Positions 40,805-50,174 of a stretch of DNA of 55,984 nucleotides are shown piece by piece. Origin of the DNA: Pseudolysinimonas sp051954455 (GTDB lineage Bacteria; Actinomycetota; Actinomycetes; Actinomycetales; Microbacteriaceae); the NCBI RefSeq assembly GCF_051954455.1, contig NZ_JBQCHS010000028.1:1-55984 (forward strand), in the 5' to 3' direction. The position numbers and the translations under genes were made by a program. Position 1 is the first letter of the stretch, and the number at the start of each line of letters is the position of its first letter. The notes beneath the pieces are model-generated. The model saw only the letters and a list, made by a program, of their open reading frames with translations, was not told the DNA's origin and searched no databases.

Positions 40805-43344
40805 TGAGCGGACCGATCGGCTCGACACCCGGGCTGGTGCTCACCGACATCACGAAGACCTATCCGGGCGTGCGCGCTCTGGACGGCGTCAGCGTGACGT
40901 TCGAGCGCGGCAAGGTGCACGCGATCCTCGGGGAGAACGGCGCGGGCAAGTCGACGCTGGTCGGAATCGCCGCGGGGTCGGTCGTGCCGGATTCCGGCAC
41001 GATCGGCCTCGCCGGCGAGCAGTACTCCCGCATCCTGCCCCGGCAGGCGCGCGAGAACGGGCTCGCCATCGTGTACCAGACCCCGGCCCTCGCGCCGTCG
41101 CTGAGCGTCGTCGACTCGGTGCTGCTCCTGCTCCCCGAGTCGAAGCGCCCGGCCCGCCGCGGCGCCGCGGGCTGGCTTGCCGAGCACTTCGACCGGCTCG
41201 GTCTCACCATCGACCCGCACGCGCTCGTCGGGTCGCTCTCGCTGCGCGAGGCGCACCTCATCGAGATCGCGGCCGCGTTGGCGTCCGACCCCACGGTCCT
41301 CGTCCTCGACGAGCCGACCGAGGCGCTCGGCGACGACGAGACGCGCTGGCTGTTCGACCGGATCGCGACCCTCCTCGAGCGCGACGTCGCGATCGTCTAC
41401 ATCACCCACCGCATCCCCGAGGTCGTCGAGATCGCGACCGACCTCACGGTCCTGCGCGACGGGCGCGTCGTGGGCCGCGGCACGGTGGCCGACTACTCCG
41501 AGGACCAGATCGTCGAGCTCATCGTCGGCCGCTCGCTCGAGACGACGTTCCCGGACAAGGCCGTGGCCGGCGCGGGCAGCGCGCTGCTGCGGATCGAGCA
41601 CGCGACCGGTCAGGGGTTCCACGACGTCTCGTTCTCCGTCGAGCCGGGGCAGATCGTGGGCCTCGCCGGCGTCGAGGGCAACGGGCAGCGCGATCTGCTG
41701 CGGGCGCTCTCCGGCAAGGGGCCGATGACCGGCTCGATGCACGTCGGCGGCGCCGAGCTGACACGGCGCACGCCGAAGGCCGGCGCCGGCCTCGGGATCG
41801 CCTACCTCCCCGGCGACCGGCTCGGCGAGGCGATGTTCGGCAAGATGTCGATCCGCGAGAACGTGGTCGCGCCGTCGCTGCAGCTCGCGATGCCGGGCGG
41901 CTTCCTCAACCGTCGGCGGGAGTACGCCCTCACCCGCGAGGGCATCGCCGGACTCGCGGTGAAGACGCCGACCCTCGAGACGCCGGTGAGCTCGCTCTCG
42001 GGCGGCAGCCAGCAGAAGGTGCTGCTCGCGCGCTCGCGCCTGGGTGACCCGAAGGTCCTCCTCGTCGAGGACCCGACGCAGGGCGTCGACGCCGGCGCGC
42101 GGGTCGAGATCTACGCGTTCCTGCGGAGGCTCGCCGCCTCCGGGGTCGCGATCGTCGTGCTCTCGACGGATGCCGTGGAGCTCGAGGGGCTGTGCGACAC
42201 CGTCCTCGTCTTCTCGCGCGGCCAGGTCGCGGCGACCCTCACCGGCGACGCCGTCACCGAGCACGCGATCACCGGCGCCGCCGTGCGCGCGCAGACCTCG
42301 TCCACGCCGACCGTCAGCGCGGTCCCGTCCGGGCGGCGTCGGGGCGCGTGGTGGCGCGGCGAGGGGCAGGCGGCGGTGCTGCTGGCCCTCGTCATCGCCC
42401 TCGGCGTCGCGACGACCGCCGTGTCGCCGGCCTTCCTGAACCCGCTCAACGTCAGTCAGACCCTGGCCGCGGCGTCGACCCTCGTCCTCGTCGGCCTCGC
42501 CCAGCTCCTGGTCGTCATGACCGGCGGCATCGACCTCTCCGTCGGATCGGTGGTCGCGCTCTCCGGCGTCATCGTGTCGTTCTTCGCGAACGGCGACATG
42601 GGTCTCTTCGCCGTGGGCATCCTGGTGGCGATCGTCGTCGGCGTGCTCGTCGGCTTCGTCAACGGACTCCTCGTGACCCGGCTCTCCATCCCCCCGGTCA
42701 TCGCGACGCTCGTCTCGTCGATCGCGGTCCTCGGCGTGGCGCAGGTGCTGCGTCCGCAGCCCAGCTCGACGGCGACCGACACCATCATGACCGCGATCGG
42801 CACGACGGTCGCCGGGATCCCCGTGATCCTCGTCGTCGCCCTCGTCGTCGCGGTCGCGCTGTGGTTCGTCGTCGGCCGTACCGGCTTGGGCAGGGGGCTG
42901 CGCGCCGCCGGGTCGGACCCGGTGAAGGCCAACCGCATGGGTGTGCGGGTGCCGCGGATGCGGATCTTCGCGATGGTGGCCGCCGGCGCGCTGTCGGCGC
43001 TCGCGGGGTTCGCGCTGTACACGACCACCGGGATCGGCGATGCGAACACCGGGCAGACCCTGACGCTGACGTCGGTGACGGCGATCGTCATCGCGGGCGC
43101 GAGCATCTTCGGCGGCTCCGGGTCGGCCATCGCGGTGGCGGTGGCGGGGCTGCTGCTCGAGACCATCACGAGCGCGCTCACCTTCCTCTCGCTCAGCCTC
43201 TCGTGGCAGTACTGGGTCCAGGGCGCGTTCGTGCTCGTCGCCGCCGTCATCCCGCTCGTCGCCCGGCTCGTGCGATCGCGATCGGTGAGCGCCCGCACCC
43301 GCCCGCGGACGCCGGCCGAGGCCGTGGCCGGGGTGCCGTCGTGA
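40804..43344 (+). CDS. ABC transporter ATPase-permease fusion protein (RbsA-RbsC type)
   Basis: An 846-residue fusion. Residues 1-500 hold two nucleotide-binding domains: the first has Walker A GENGAGKS (43-50) but a degenerate signature (SLSLREAHLIEIAAAL); the second has SLSGGSQQK and a Walker B reading VLLVEDPTQGVD, with Glu-Asp where most relatives have Asp-Glu. From about 515 to the end it is an RbsC-type permease with GGIDLSVGS and GGSGSAIAVAVAG. In most CUT2 systems these are separate proteins. The frame runs uninterrupted through the junction. It needs the separate permease at 38559 or acts as a dimer. Confidence 0.9.
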   Translation: MSGPIGSTPGLVLTDITKTYPGVRALDGVSVTFERGKVHAILGENGAGKSTLVGIAAGSVVPDSGTIGLAGEQYSRILPRQARENGLAIVYQTPALAPSLSVVDSVLLLLPESKRPARRGAAGWLAEHFDRLGLTIDPHALVGSLSLREAHLIEIAAALASDPTVLVLDEPTEALGDDETRWLFDRIATLLERDVAIVYITHRIPEVVEIATDLTVLRDGRVVGRGTVADYSEDQIVELIVGRSLETTFPDKAVAGAGSALLRIEHATGQGFHDVSFSVEPGQIVGLAGVEGNGQRDLLRALSGKGPMTGSMHVGGAELTRRTPKAGAGLGIAYLPGDRLGEAMFGKMSIRENVVAPSLQLAMPGGFLNRRREYALTREGIAGLAVKTPTLETPVSSLSGGSQQKVLLARSRLGDPKVLLVEDPTQGVDAGARVEIYAFLRRLAASGVAIVVLSTDAVELEGLCDTVLVFSRGQVAATLTGDAVTEHAITGAAVRAQTSSTPTVSAVPSGRRRGAWWRGEGQAAVLLALVIALGVATTAVSPAFLNPLNVSQTLAAASTLVLVGLAQLLVVMTGGIDLSVGSVVALSGVIVSFFANGDMGLFAVGILVAIVVGVLVGFVNGLLVTRLSIPPVIATLVSSIAVLGVAQVLRPQPSSTATDTIMTAIGTTVAGIPVILVVALVVAVALWFVVGRTGLGRGLRAAGSDPVKANRMGVRVPRMRIFAMVAAGALSALAGFALYTTTGIGDANTGQTLTLTSVTAIVIAGASIFGGSGSAIAVAVAGLLLETITSALTFLSLSLSWQYWVQGAFVLVAAVIPLVARLVRSRSVSARTRPRTPAEAVAGVPS

Positions 43345-44396
43345 GAGCCGCCGTCTATCACGGGGCCGGGGACGTCCGGATCGAGGAGCGGCCGGTGCCG
43401 GCACCGGCGCCCGGAGAGGCGCTCCTGCGCGTGCTGCGGAGCGGCATCTGCGGCACCGACGCCACCGAATGGCGCTCGGGCCCGCACCTCTTCCCGGTCG
43501 GCGACGCACCGCATCCCGTGACGGGGCATCGCGGTCCGATGATCCTCGGGCACGAGTTCGTCGCAGAGATCGTGCAGCCGGCCGCCGGGAGCCGCTTCGC
43601 CCTCGGCGATCTCGTCGCCGCGGGCGCGGGCGTGTGGTGCGGCGACTGTCCGCGCTGCCGCGAGGGCCGCTACAACCTCTGTCAGCGCTACACGACCCTG
43701 GGGCTCAACGTCGACGGCGGCATGGCGGAGTTCGTGGCGGCCGACGAGCGCATGCTCGCGCTGCTGCCCCCCGGGATCCCGCTCGATCATGCGGGGCTCG
43801 CCCAGCCGCTCGCCGTCGGCTTCCATGCCGCGCGCCGCTCGGGCGCCGGAGACGACGACCGGGTCGTGCTCATCGGCGCGGGCGCCATCGGCACCTTCGT
43901 CCTCGCGGCGCTTCGCGCGCTCGTCCGGGCCGACGTCACCGTGGTCGACTTCGCGGGATCCCGCCTCGATCGCGCTCTGCGCGTCGGCGCGGACCGGGTG
44001 GTGGCCGCCGGCGACACCACGGTCGCCGAGGTGCTGGAGGCCGTCGACCCGCGCGGCGCGGACGTCGTCATCGAGGCGAGCGGCGCGCCCGGCCAGCTCG
44101 CGGCCGCGACGCGCATGGTGCGGTCCGGCGGCCGCATCCTGCAGGTGGGGCTCCCGTCCCGTCCCGCCGAGATCGACCTCGCGGCCATCGTCCTCCGCGA
44201 GGTCACCATCCGCACCACCAACGCGCACCTGTTCCCGACGGACGTCCCGGCAGCCCTCGACCTCCTGGCGACCTCCGATCTCGGTGCCGAGCTGCTCGAC
44301 TCGGTGCATCCGCTCGCAGACATCGCCGAGCAGCTCGACCGCCTCGCCTCGGGGCGGCTCGAGGGCAAGGTGCTCTTCGATCCCACGCGGCCCTGA
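43341..44396 (+). CDS. Zinc-dependent alcohol dehydrogenase 1
   Basis: A 351-residue medium-chain dehydrogenase. Catalytic zinc residues lie in SGICGTDATEW and GHEFVAEIV; the structural zinc is bound by the four Cys of CGDCPRCREGRYNLC; the cofactor site is VLIGAGAIGTFVLAAL. It oxidises or reduces an alcohol or polyol with NAD(P). A paralogue at 50171 shares the unusual DATE residues after the zinc Cys. It starts with GTG overlapping the fusion gene stop and is the last gene of the operon. Confidence 0.88.
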   Translation: MRAAVYHGAGDVRIEERPVPAPAPGEALLRVLRSGICGTDATEWRSGPHLFPVGDAPHPVTGHRGPMILGHEFVAEIVQPAAGSRFALGDLVAAGAGVWCGDCPRCREGRYNLCQRYTTLGLNVDGGMAEFVAADERMLALLPPGIPLDHAGLAQPLAVGFHAARRSGAGDDDRVVLIGAGAIGTFVLAALRALVRADVTVVDFAGSRLDRALRVGADRVVAAGDTTVAEVLEAVDPRGADVVIEASGAPGQLAAATRMVRSGGRILQVGLPSRPAEIDLAAIVLREVTIRTTNAHLFPTDVPAALDLLATSDLGAELLDSVHPLADIAEQLDRLASGRLEGKVLFDPTRP

Positions 44397-44492
44397 GCAC
44401 GCGATGAGGGCCTGTACATTGGAGCGCACCGCGCACGCGATGACCCGGACCCCGGAGCCGCGGCCGTGAGCGACGTCATCGCAGGGGTGCAC

Positions 44493-45125
44493 ATGGACAA
44501 TCTGGGCTCGCGGCTGCGCGACGAGCGCCTCAAGGCCGGGATGACGCTGCGCGAGCTGGCGCGACAGGCGAACGTCTCGCCGAGCTTCGTGTCGCAGATC
44601 GAGAACGGCAAGTCGCAGCCCTCCGTCGCGACCCTGTACACCTTCTCCCGCCTCCTCGGCATCGCCGTCGACGACCTGTTCGACGAGGGCTGGGCGCAGC
44701 AGCCCGTCCAGCTGGTCGACGGCTGGGGACCCGACGGCGACAAGAACCCGGTCAACGCCTGGCACCCCAGCGAGTTCGCCAATCGGATCTCGCTGGTCCA
44801 CCCCTCGCACCGCTCCCACCTCGACATGGCGGAGGGCGTCGTCTGGGAGCGCCTGGCGGCCACGCCCGAGCAGGGCGTCAACTTCATGAAGATCGTCTAC
44901 GCGCCGGGCGCCACCTCGACGCCCGGCGGAGAGCTCCTCAGCCACGACAGCTACGAGTACGGCTACGTGCTCCGCGGGTCGGTGCAGGTCACCGTGGGCA
45001 CCGAGGAGTTCCTCCTGCACGAGGGGGAGTCGCTCGGATTCGACTCGAACATCCCCCACGTGCTGCGCAACATCGGCGACGTGGACTTCGAGGGCGTCTG
45101 GTTCGTGCACGGCCGACGGCACTGA
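44493..45125 (+). CDS. XRE-family regulator with cupin domain, copy 2
   Basis: A 210-residue regulator. The HTH (LRELARQANVSPSFVSQIENGKSQPSVATLY) occupies about residues 18-50, and the cupin domain with SYEYGYVLRGSVQVTVG and SNIPHVLRNIG is at the C terminus. The ATG at 44493 has AGGGGT just upstream; GTG 44466 is an alternative start. It is the paralogue of the regulator at 36479 and closes the first half of the cluster. A TGTACATT element lies at 44413-44420. Confidence 0.85.
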   Translation: MDNLGSRLRDERLKAGMTLRELARQANVSPSFVSQIENGKSQPSVATLYTFSRLLGIAVDDLFDEGWAQQPVQLVDGWGPDGDKNPVNAWHPSEFANRISLVHPSHRSHLDMAEGVVWERLAATPEQGVNFMKIVYAPGATSTPGGELLSHDSYEYGYVLRGSVQVTVGTEEFLLHEGESLGFDSNIPHVLRNIGDVDFEGVWFVHGRRH

Positions 45126-45143
45126 GGCCGCCCCGCCGGCGCG

Positions 45144-47378
45144 TCAGTCGGCCAGCCCGAAACGCGCGTGCAGGCGCGTGAGCGGCGCGGGTGCCCACCA
45201 CATGATCCGCCGCTGCCAGGTCATGAACGCCGGCACGAGCAGGCAGCGCACGAGCGTGGCGTCGATGAGCACCGCCACCGCGAGGCCCACCCCGAGCTGC
45301 TTGATCACCATGAGGTCGCCGGTCGCGAAGCCGAGGAAGACCACGATGATGATGAGCGCCGCCGAGGTGATGATACGGCCGGAGCGCTGCAGGCCGAGGG
45401 CGATCGCCTCGGCGCCGTCGACTCCGGCATCCACCCGCTCCTTGATGCGCGACAGGATGAACATCTCGTAGTCCATCGCGAGGCCGAAGCCGAACACGAA
45501 GGTCAGCAGGAGCACGAGCACGTCGACCCCGTAGACGTGGGAGGCGTCGAAGCCGAGCACCGGCGCGAAGTTGCCGAGCTCGAACCCCCAGACCAGCACC
45601 CCGACGGAGGCGCCGAGCGAGAGCGCGCTCGCGACGAGCGCCTTGAGCGGCACGACGAGCGACCCGGTCATGAGGAAGAGCAGCACGATCGTGCCGATCG
45701 CGATGACGAGCGCAGCCCAGGGCGCCCCGCGGAGGAGCGAATCTGTGAGGTCCTGCGTCGACGCGTCGACGCCCGTCACCCAGTGCGCGAAGGCCGGGGG
45801 ATGGGCGCGGATCTCCTGCACGACCGCGATCCCGTCGCGGCTGCGGTCGAGGCGCACGAGGGCGCCCCAGCCGTCGCCGGACTCCGCCGGCTCGGCCACC
45901 GAGCGCACGTGGGCGAGCCGTTCGACGTCGGCGGCCCACGAGACCGCGTCGGCCCGCGTCCTCGTCACGAGCTCGACCCGGGTGAGGCCGGCGTCCGGGA
46001 ACTCGTCGTCGAGCGTCGTCTGGAACGCGTACTGGGTCGAGGCGCGCGGGATCGCATCGACGCTCGTGTTGGCGAGGTGCAGGGTCAGCAGCGGACTCCC
46101 GACCGCGAGCAGCACCACGATGGTCGCGAGCGTCACGAGCTCGGGTCGCCGCTGGACGCGCCGCGTGAGCTTCGAGAAGAAGCCGTCCTCCGGGGCGACG
46201 TCCCCGAAGCGCGAGACGACGCCACGGATCCCGGGGACCCGGCTGAGGGCGCCGGGGCGGATGAGCCGCTCACCGCTCAGCGAGAGCATCGCCGGCATGA
46301 GCGTCAGCGCCGAGGCGATCGCGATCACGGTGACCGCCACCGCCGCGACGCCGATCGCGCGCACCATCACCGGCTCGAACACGAGGAGGCCGAGCGACGC
46401 GATCGCGAACGTCGTCCCGGAGAACGCGACGGTGCGGCCCGCGCGATCGACCGTCTCGGCGATCGCCTCGATGCGGGCCGCCCGGCGGTCGCTCCCGCGG
46501 GCGCCGGTCGCGCCGCGGTAGGTCTCGCGGAACCGCGACACCATGAGCAGCCCGTAGTCGATCGAGAGCCCGAGCCCGACCGCCGTGACGACGTTGATCA
46601 CGGTGTTGGCGATGTCCATCGTGTAGGTGAACGCGAACAGCGCCCCCAGCGCGCCCACGATCGACGCGCCGGCGCCGACCAGGGGGAGCCCCGCCGCGAG
46701 GAAGCCGCCGAAGACGAAGAGCATCACGAGCAGGGCGATCGGCAGCGCGACGGTCTCGCCGCGGCGCAGGTCGTTCTCGGAGATCCCCTGCAGCGAGGTC
46801 GCGAGGAGGCCGCCGCCGCCGACCTCGGCGGTCGCGCGGGGGAAGGCCGCGCGGACGTCGTCGCGCGCGTGCTCGAGGATCCGCTGGACCCGCGCCTGGC
46901 GCGCGTCCGACGGATGGTCGGACAACGTGGCGGTCAGCAGCACGCCGCGACCGTCCGCCGAGAGGAGCGGCGCGAGCTGCGGAGCCCGGGAGCCGTCCGG
47001 CAGGCGCGGCACGGCGAGCGGGTCGGTGTACCTCGTGTGCGGCACGGCGGCGAGGTCGTGCCCGAGGCCGGTCGCGATCGAACCGAGCCGCGGGGAGTCG
47101 ACGTCGACGCCGTGCACGAGGAGCGTCAGCGTGGTCGTGCCCTGCCGTCCGCTCAGCAGATCCTGGCCGTGCTGGGACTCCCCGTCGACCTTGGGGATCC
47201 CCTCCGCCAAGCGCTGGAACAGGGTCTGGCCGCCGACGCCGCCGAGCGCGAAGGCGCCAGCGGCCCCGAGGACCACCAGCCAGATCGCGAGGACGACGAA
47301 CGGGTGCCGCGCCGAGGCGCGCCCGAGCGCGGCGAGCGGGCGACGGCGGGGCCGGGAGTCCGGGGATGCGGTCGACAT
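45144..47378 (-). CDS. MMPL/RND-family membrane transporter
   Basis: A 744-residue transporter with two similar halves, each with one helix, a large outside loop and five further helices. Motifs include GLSIDYGLLMVSRFRE in the first half and FGLAMDYEMFILSRIKE in the second, containing the proton-relay Asp-Tyr pairs typical of MMPL proteins. It probably exports lipids or hydrophobic compounds by proton antiport. It starts two bases after the DUF4032 stop on the same strand, so the two form one operon. It does not obviously belong to the catabolic genes on either side. Confidence 0.88.
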   Translation of the reverse strand: MSTASPDSRPRRRPLAALGRASARHPFVVLAIWLVVLGAAGAFALGGVGGQTLFQRLAEGIPKVDGESQHGQDLLSGRQGTTTLTLLVHGVDVDSPRLGSIATGLGHDLAAVPHTRYTDPLAVPRLPDGSRAPQLAPLLSADGRGVLLTATLSDHPSDARQARVQRILEHARDDVRAAFPRATAEVGGGGLLATSLQGISENDLRRGETVALPIALLVMLFVFGGFLAAGLPLVGAGASIVGALGALFAFTYTMDIANTVINVVTAVGLGLSIDYGLLMVSRFRETYRGATGARGSDRRAARIEAIAETVDRAGRTVAFSGTTFAIASLGLLVFEPVMVRAIGVAAVAVTVIAIASALTLMPAMLSLSGERLIRPGALSRVPGIRGVVSRFGDVAPEDGFFSKLTRRVQRRPELVTLATIVVLLAVGSPLLTLHLANTSVDAIPRASTQYAFQTTLDDEFPDAGLTRVELVTRTRADAVSWAADVERLAHVRSVAEPAESGDGWGALVRLDRSRDGIAVVQEIRAHPPAFAHWVTGVDASTQDLTDSLLRGAPWAALVIAIGTIVLLFLMTGSLVVPLKALVASALSLGASVGVLVWGFELGNFAPVLGFDASHVYGVDVLVLLLTFVFGFGLAMDYEMFILSRIKERVDAGVDGAEAIALGLQRSGRIITSAALIIIVVFLGFATGDLMVIKQLGVGLAVAVLIDATLVRCLLVPAFMTWQRRIMWWAPAPLTRLHARFGLAD

Positions 47379-47380
47379 GA

Positions 47381-48670
47381 TCAGACCCGGTCGCGCCAGT
47401 CCTCGCCCTCGAGGTCGACCACCGCGTTCGGCATGGTGATCGCGCTCGTCGGCGGGCCGTACACGGTGGCCTCGTCGCGCCGGTGGCGCAGCACCGTGTC
47501 GACGTAGGAGGTCAGCGCCTCGGCGAGCGGCACGTTCCGCTGCTCCTCCTGGGACCGGTACCAGCGGTGCTCGAGCAGCTGATGGAAGACCTCGGCCGGC
47601 TCGAGCTTGCCGCGCAGGTCCTTCGGGATCGCGCGGACGATCGGCTCGAACACGCGCGTCAACCACTCGTGGGCGACCGCCTCCTCGTCCCGTCCGACGC
47701 GGTCGCCGGTGCTGCGGTACGCGTCCAGGTCGTTGAGGAGCCGCCGGGCCTGGTTCTCTCCAGCGTCCAGCCCGGTGAGGCGCAGCAGCCGCCGCGAGTG
47801 GTGCCCGGCGTCGACGACCTTCGGCTGGATCCGCACCCGATTGCCGCCGGCGTCTTTCCGGATCGACAGCTCCTCGATGTCGAACCCGAGGTCGTTCAGC
47901 CGCTCGACGCGTCGGGCGATCCGCCAGCGCTCGGACTCCGGGAACGACTCAGCGGCCGTCAGCTCGGTCCAGAGGGTGCGGTAGGCGGTGAGGATGCCGT
48001 CGGACACGCGGATCGGGTCGATCTCCTCGTCGAGACGGTTGCCGGACTGCAGGTCGAACAGCTCGCCCGCGATGTTGACCCGCGCGATCTCGAGGTCGTG
48101 CTCGCGCTGCCCCTCGCTGAGGCCGCCCTCGTGCAGGACGCCGGTCTCGGCGTCGACGAGGTAGGCGGCGAACGAGCCGGCGTCGCGCCGGAACAGCGTG
48201 TTCGACAGCGACACGTCACCCCAGAAGAAGCCCGCGATGTGGAGCTTCGCGAGCAGCACCGCGAGGGCGTCGACGAAGCGGACCGCCGTCTCCGGCCGGA
48301 GGGTCTGCGAGAAGAGGGCGCGGTAGGGGAGCGAGAACTTGAGGTGCCGCGTGACGAGGACGGGCTCCAGGGGCTCGCCGTCGGCGTCGGTCCGGTTCGT
48401 GATCACCGCGACCGGCTCGACGCAGGGCAGCTCGAGGCGCTGCAGCACGCGGAGCATGTCGTACTCCCGGCGGGCGAGCTCCTCGCTGGTCTCCTTGACC
48501 GCGATGACCCACTCGCCGAGACGCACGAAGCGCACGAGGTGCCGCGAGATGCCCTTCGGCAGGGCGGCGATGAGATCGTCGGGCCAGAGGTCGAGCGGGA
48601 GGTCCCAGGGCAGGTCGAGCAGCGCCGAGGGGTCGTCGATCGCCGACGTGAGGGAGAGCTCCGGAGCCAC
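47381..48670 (-). CDS. DUF4032 kinase-like protein
   Basis: A 429-residue cytoplasmic protein. The first half resembles a lipopolysaccharide-kinase/protein-kinase-like fold: VIAVKET supplies a candidate ATP-binding Lys, WGDVSLSNTLF the catalytic loop, and LVDAETG the metal-binding Asp. The second half is the DUF4032 region. Such proteins are common in actinobacteria; the substrate is unknown. The GTG at 48670 is preceded by a TAGGCT box at leaderless spacing. It is co-transcribed with the MMPL gene. Confidence 0.82.
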   Translation of the reverse strand: MAPELSLTSAIDDPSALLDLPWDLPLDLWPDDLIAALPKGISRHLVRFVRLGEWVIAVKETSEELARREYDMLRVLQRLELPCVEPVAVITNRTDADGEPLEPVLVTRHLKFSLPYRALFSQTLRPETAVRFVDALAVLLAKLHIAGFFWGDVSLSNTLFRRDAGSFAAYLVDAETGVLHEGGLSEGQREHDLEIARVNIAGELFDLQSGNRLDEEIDPIRVSDGILTAYRTLWTELTAAESFPESERWRIARRVERLNDLGFDIEELSIRKDAGGNRVRIQPKVVDAGHHSRRLLRLTGLDAGENQARRLLNDLDAYRSTGDRVGRDEEAVAHEWLTRVFEPIVRAIPKDLRGKLEPAEVFHQLLEHRWYRSQEEQRNVPLAEALTSYVDTVLRHRRDEATVYGPPTSAITMPNAVVDLEGEDWRDRV

Positions 48671-48676
48671 GCCACG

Positions 48677-48682
48677 AGCCTA
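48677..48682 (-). promoter_or_regulatory. -10 box of leaderless DUF4032/MMPL operon
   Basis: The minus strand reads TAGGCT, ending six bases before the GTG at 48670. Confidence 0.5.
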
Positions 48683-48708
48683 GGCCGCGCGGCTCACCCC
48701 GCAGCCGG

Positions 48709-49740
48709 TCACCGCACGGCGGCGCGCATGGCGGTGAGGTTCTCGGGTCGCGGCTCCTGTTCGCCGCGCTCGATCCGGTGCGCCAGCTCGACCACCGCGT
48801 CGTTAACGGGGGTCGGGATGCCGACCCGCCGGCCCTCCGCCGTCACGTGGCCGTTGAGGTCGTCGACCTCGCTGTGCCGGCCCCGGCGCCAGTCCTGCAG
48901 GACCGTGGTCGTGGCACCCGGGACGACGAAGCCCGCGAAGAGCTTGTCCGTCATGACGTCGACGACCTTCGTGCGGTCGCGGATCTCGTCCTCGGTCAGC
49001 CCGAAGATCGGCAGCACCTGGTGCCCGAGCGCCGCGCCGACCGCGAGCGCCTCGTTGCCGGCCGCCACCATGACGTCGCGGTACCCCGGCGTGCGGATCG
49101 CGTCGAGCATGGGCAGGCCAAGCGCGGCCGAGGTCACGAGCAGCGTCGCGTTGCTCACGAGCTTCATCCACTTCGCGCTCTCGATGTCGTCGAAGTGCGC
49201 GACGGCCCCCGAGTGCCGCAGCAGCGCGGCGAGCTCGTCCTCCCGTGCGCGCGACGGGCCGCCGGGCGGCGTCCCGGTCGCGAACCAGGAGGCCGACACG
49301 GGCGTGTGACGGTGCACGAGAGCCGGCTCGTCCATGGTCGACGAGCACTCGATGACCGTCCCGATCGTGCGCTCCGCGCCGACCGCGGTGGCGACGTCGC
49401 CCGTGGTCATGCCGTTCTGCACGCCCGCCATGAGACCGTCGTCGGCGAGGTACGGGGCGATGAGGCGCGCCGCCCAGCCGGCGTCGTAGGCCTTCATCAG
49501 CATCAGCACGACGTCGAAGCGGCCGCGCAGCTCGGCCACCTCGCAGAGGTGCAGGACCCGCGGCCGGACGTGGATCGTCTCCTCCGGGGTCTCGACGGTC
49601 AGGCCGTCGGCGCGCATCCGCTCCACGTGCGCCGGCCACTGCTCGATGAGGGTGACGTCCAGGTCGGCGCGGATGAGGTCGGCTCCCACCGACGCGCCGT
49701 TGGCGCCCGCGCCGAGCACGGCGATCCTCTGCGTCGTCAT
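48709..49740 (-). CDS. Ketopantoate-reductase-like oxidoreductase (ApbA/PanE), copy 2
   Basis: A 343-residue paralogue of the reductase at 35331. It has the Rossmann motif GAGANGASVG, the shared LDVTLIEQWPAHVE segment, the Lys in SAKWMKLVSNA and GRHSEVDDLNGHV. The two copies look alike over their whole length. The ATG at 49740 follows GGAAGGAG by five bases. It stands alone on the minus strand, divergent from the Dabb/alcohol dehydrogenase 2 genes. Confidence 0.86.
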   Translation of the reverse strand: MTTQRIAVLGAGANGASVGADLIRADLDVTLIEQWPAHVERMRADGLTVETPEETIHVRPRVLHLCEVAELRGRFDVVLMLMKAYDAGWAARLIAPYLADDGLMAGVQNGMTTGDVATAVGAERTIGTVIECSSTMDEPALVHRHTPVSASWFATGTPPGGPSRAREDELAALLRHSGAVAHFDDIESAKWMKLVSNATLLVTSAALGLPMLDAIRTPGYRDVMVAAGNEALAVGAALGHQVLPIFGLTEDEIRDRTKVVDVMTDKLFAGFVVPGATTTVLQDWRRGRHSEVDDLNGHVTAEGRRVGIPTPVNDAVVELAHRIERGEQEPRPENLTAMRAAVR

Positions 49741-49807
49741 CCCGACTCCTTCCGGCCTCATCGCCCGGCGCTCTGCGCCAGTGGCATTCTCCGGCCTTCC
49801 CGTGCAA

Positions 49808-49818
49808 ATGTGTACACC
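49808..49818. promoter_or_regulatory. GTGTACAC-containing motif in a divergent region
   Basis: ATGTGTACACC contains the perfect 8-base palindrome GTGTACAC, between reductase copy 2 and the Dabb gene. Similar TGTACA or TGTAAA cores occur upstream of other cluster units. It may be an operator for an XRE-cupin regulator or part of a promoter. Confidence 0.3.
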
Positions 49819-49862
49819 ATGGCTGAACATCGGCCGGTCACCGTCGACGAAGGAAGCGCCGC

Positions 49863-50174
49863 ATGATCCTCCACATCGCCCAGTTCACCTGGAAGCCCGA
49901 GGTCGCCGAGGACGATGTCGCGGCGCTGACCGCCGCCCTCACCGGGATGGCAGCGCAGATCCCGTCGATCCGCTCGTACGTCGCCGGGGCGAATCTCCGG
50001 CTCCGCCCGAGCCCCACCGACTACGCCGTCGCGGCCGTCGTCGATGACGCGGAGGGCCTCGCCGCCTACCTGGACCACCCGCTCCACGCGGCGGTCTACG
50101 AGGAGCACCTGGGACGGATGATCGCGGAGCGCGCCGCCGCCCAGGTGGAGATCGAGGCGGGCGCGCTGTCGTGA
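49863..50174 (+). CDS. Dabb (stress-responsive A/B barrel) domain protein
   Basis: A 103-residue small protein with the Dabb layout: an N-terminal beta strand MILHIAQFTWKP, a helix with ALTAALTGMAAQIPSI, AVAAVVDDAEGLAAYLDHPLHAAVYEEHL and a final strand. Members are dimeric ferredoxin-like barrels and act as small enzymes or binding proteins in catabolic clusters. Its stop overlaps the start of alcohol dehydrogenase 2, so the products are made together. Confidence 0.85.
   Translation: MILHIAQFTWKPEVAEDDVAALTAALTGMAAQIPSIRSYVAGANLRLRPSPTDYAVAAVVDDAEGLAAYLDHPLHAAVYEEHLGRMIAERAAAQVEIEAGALS

Noticed and set aside
35331..49740. Calling the ApbA/PanE genes pantothenate biosynthesis (panE)
   Set aside because: There are two copies in a catabolic island with no pan genes nearby, so a different oxo- or hydroxy-acid substrate is more likely.
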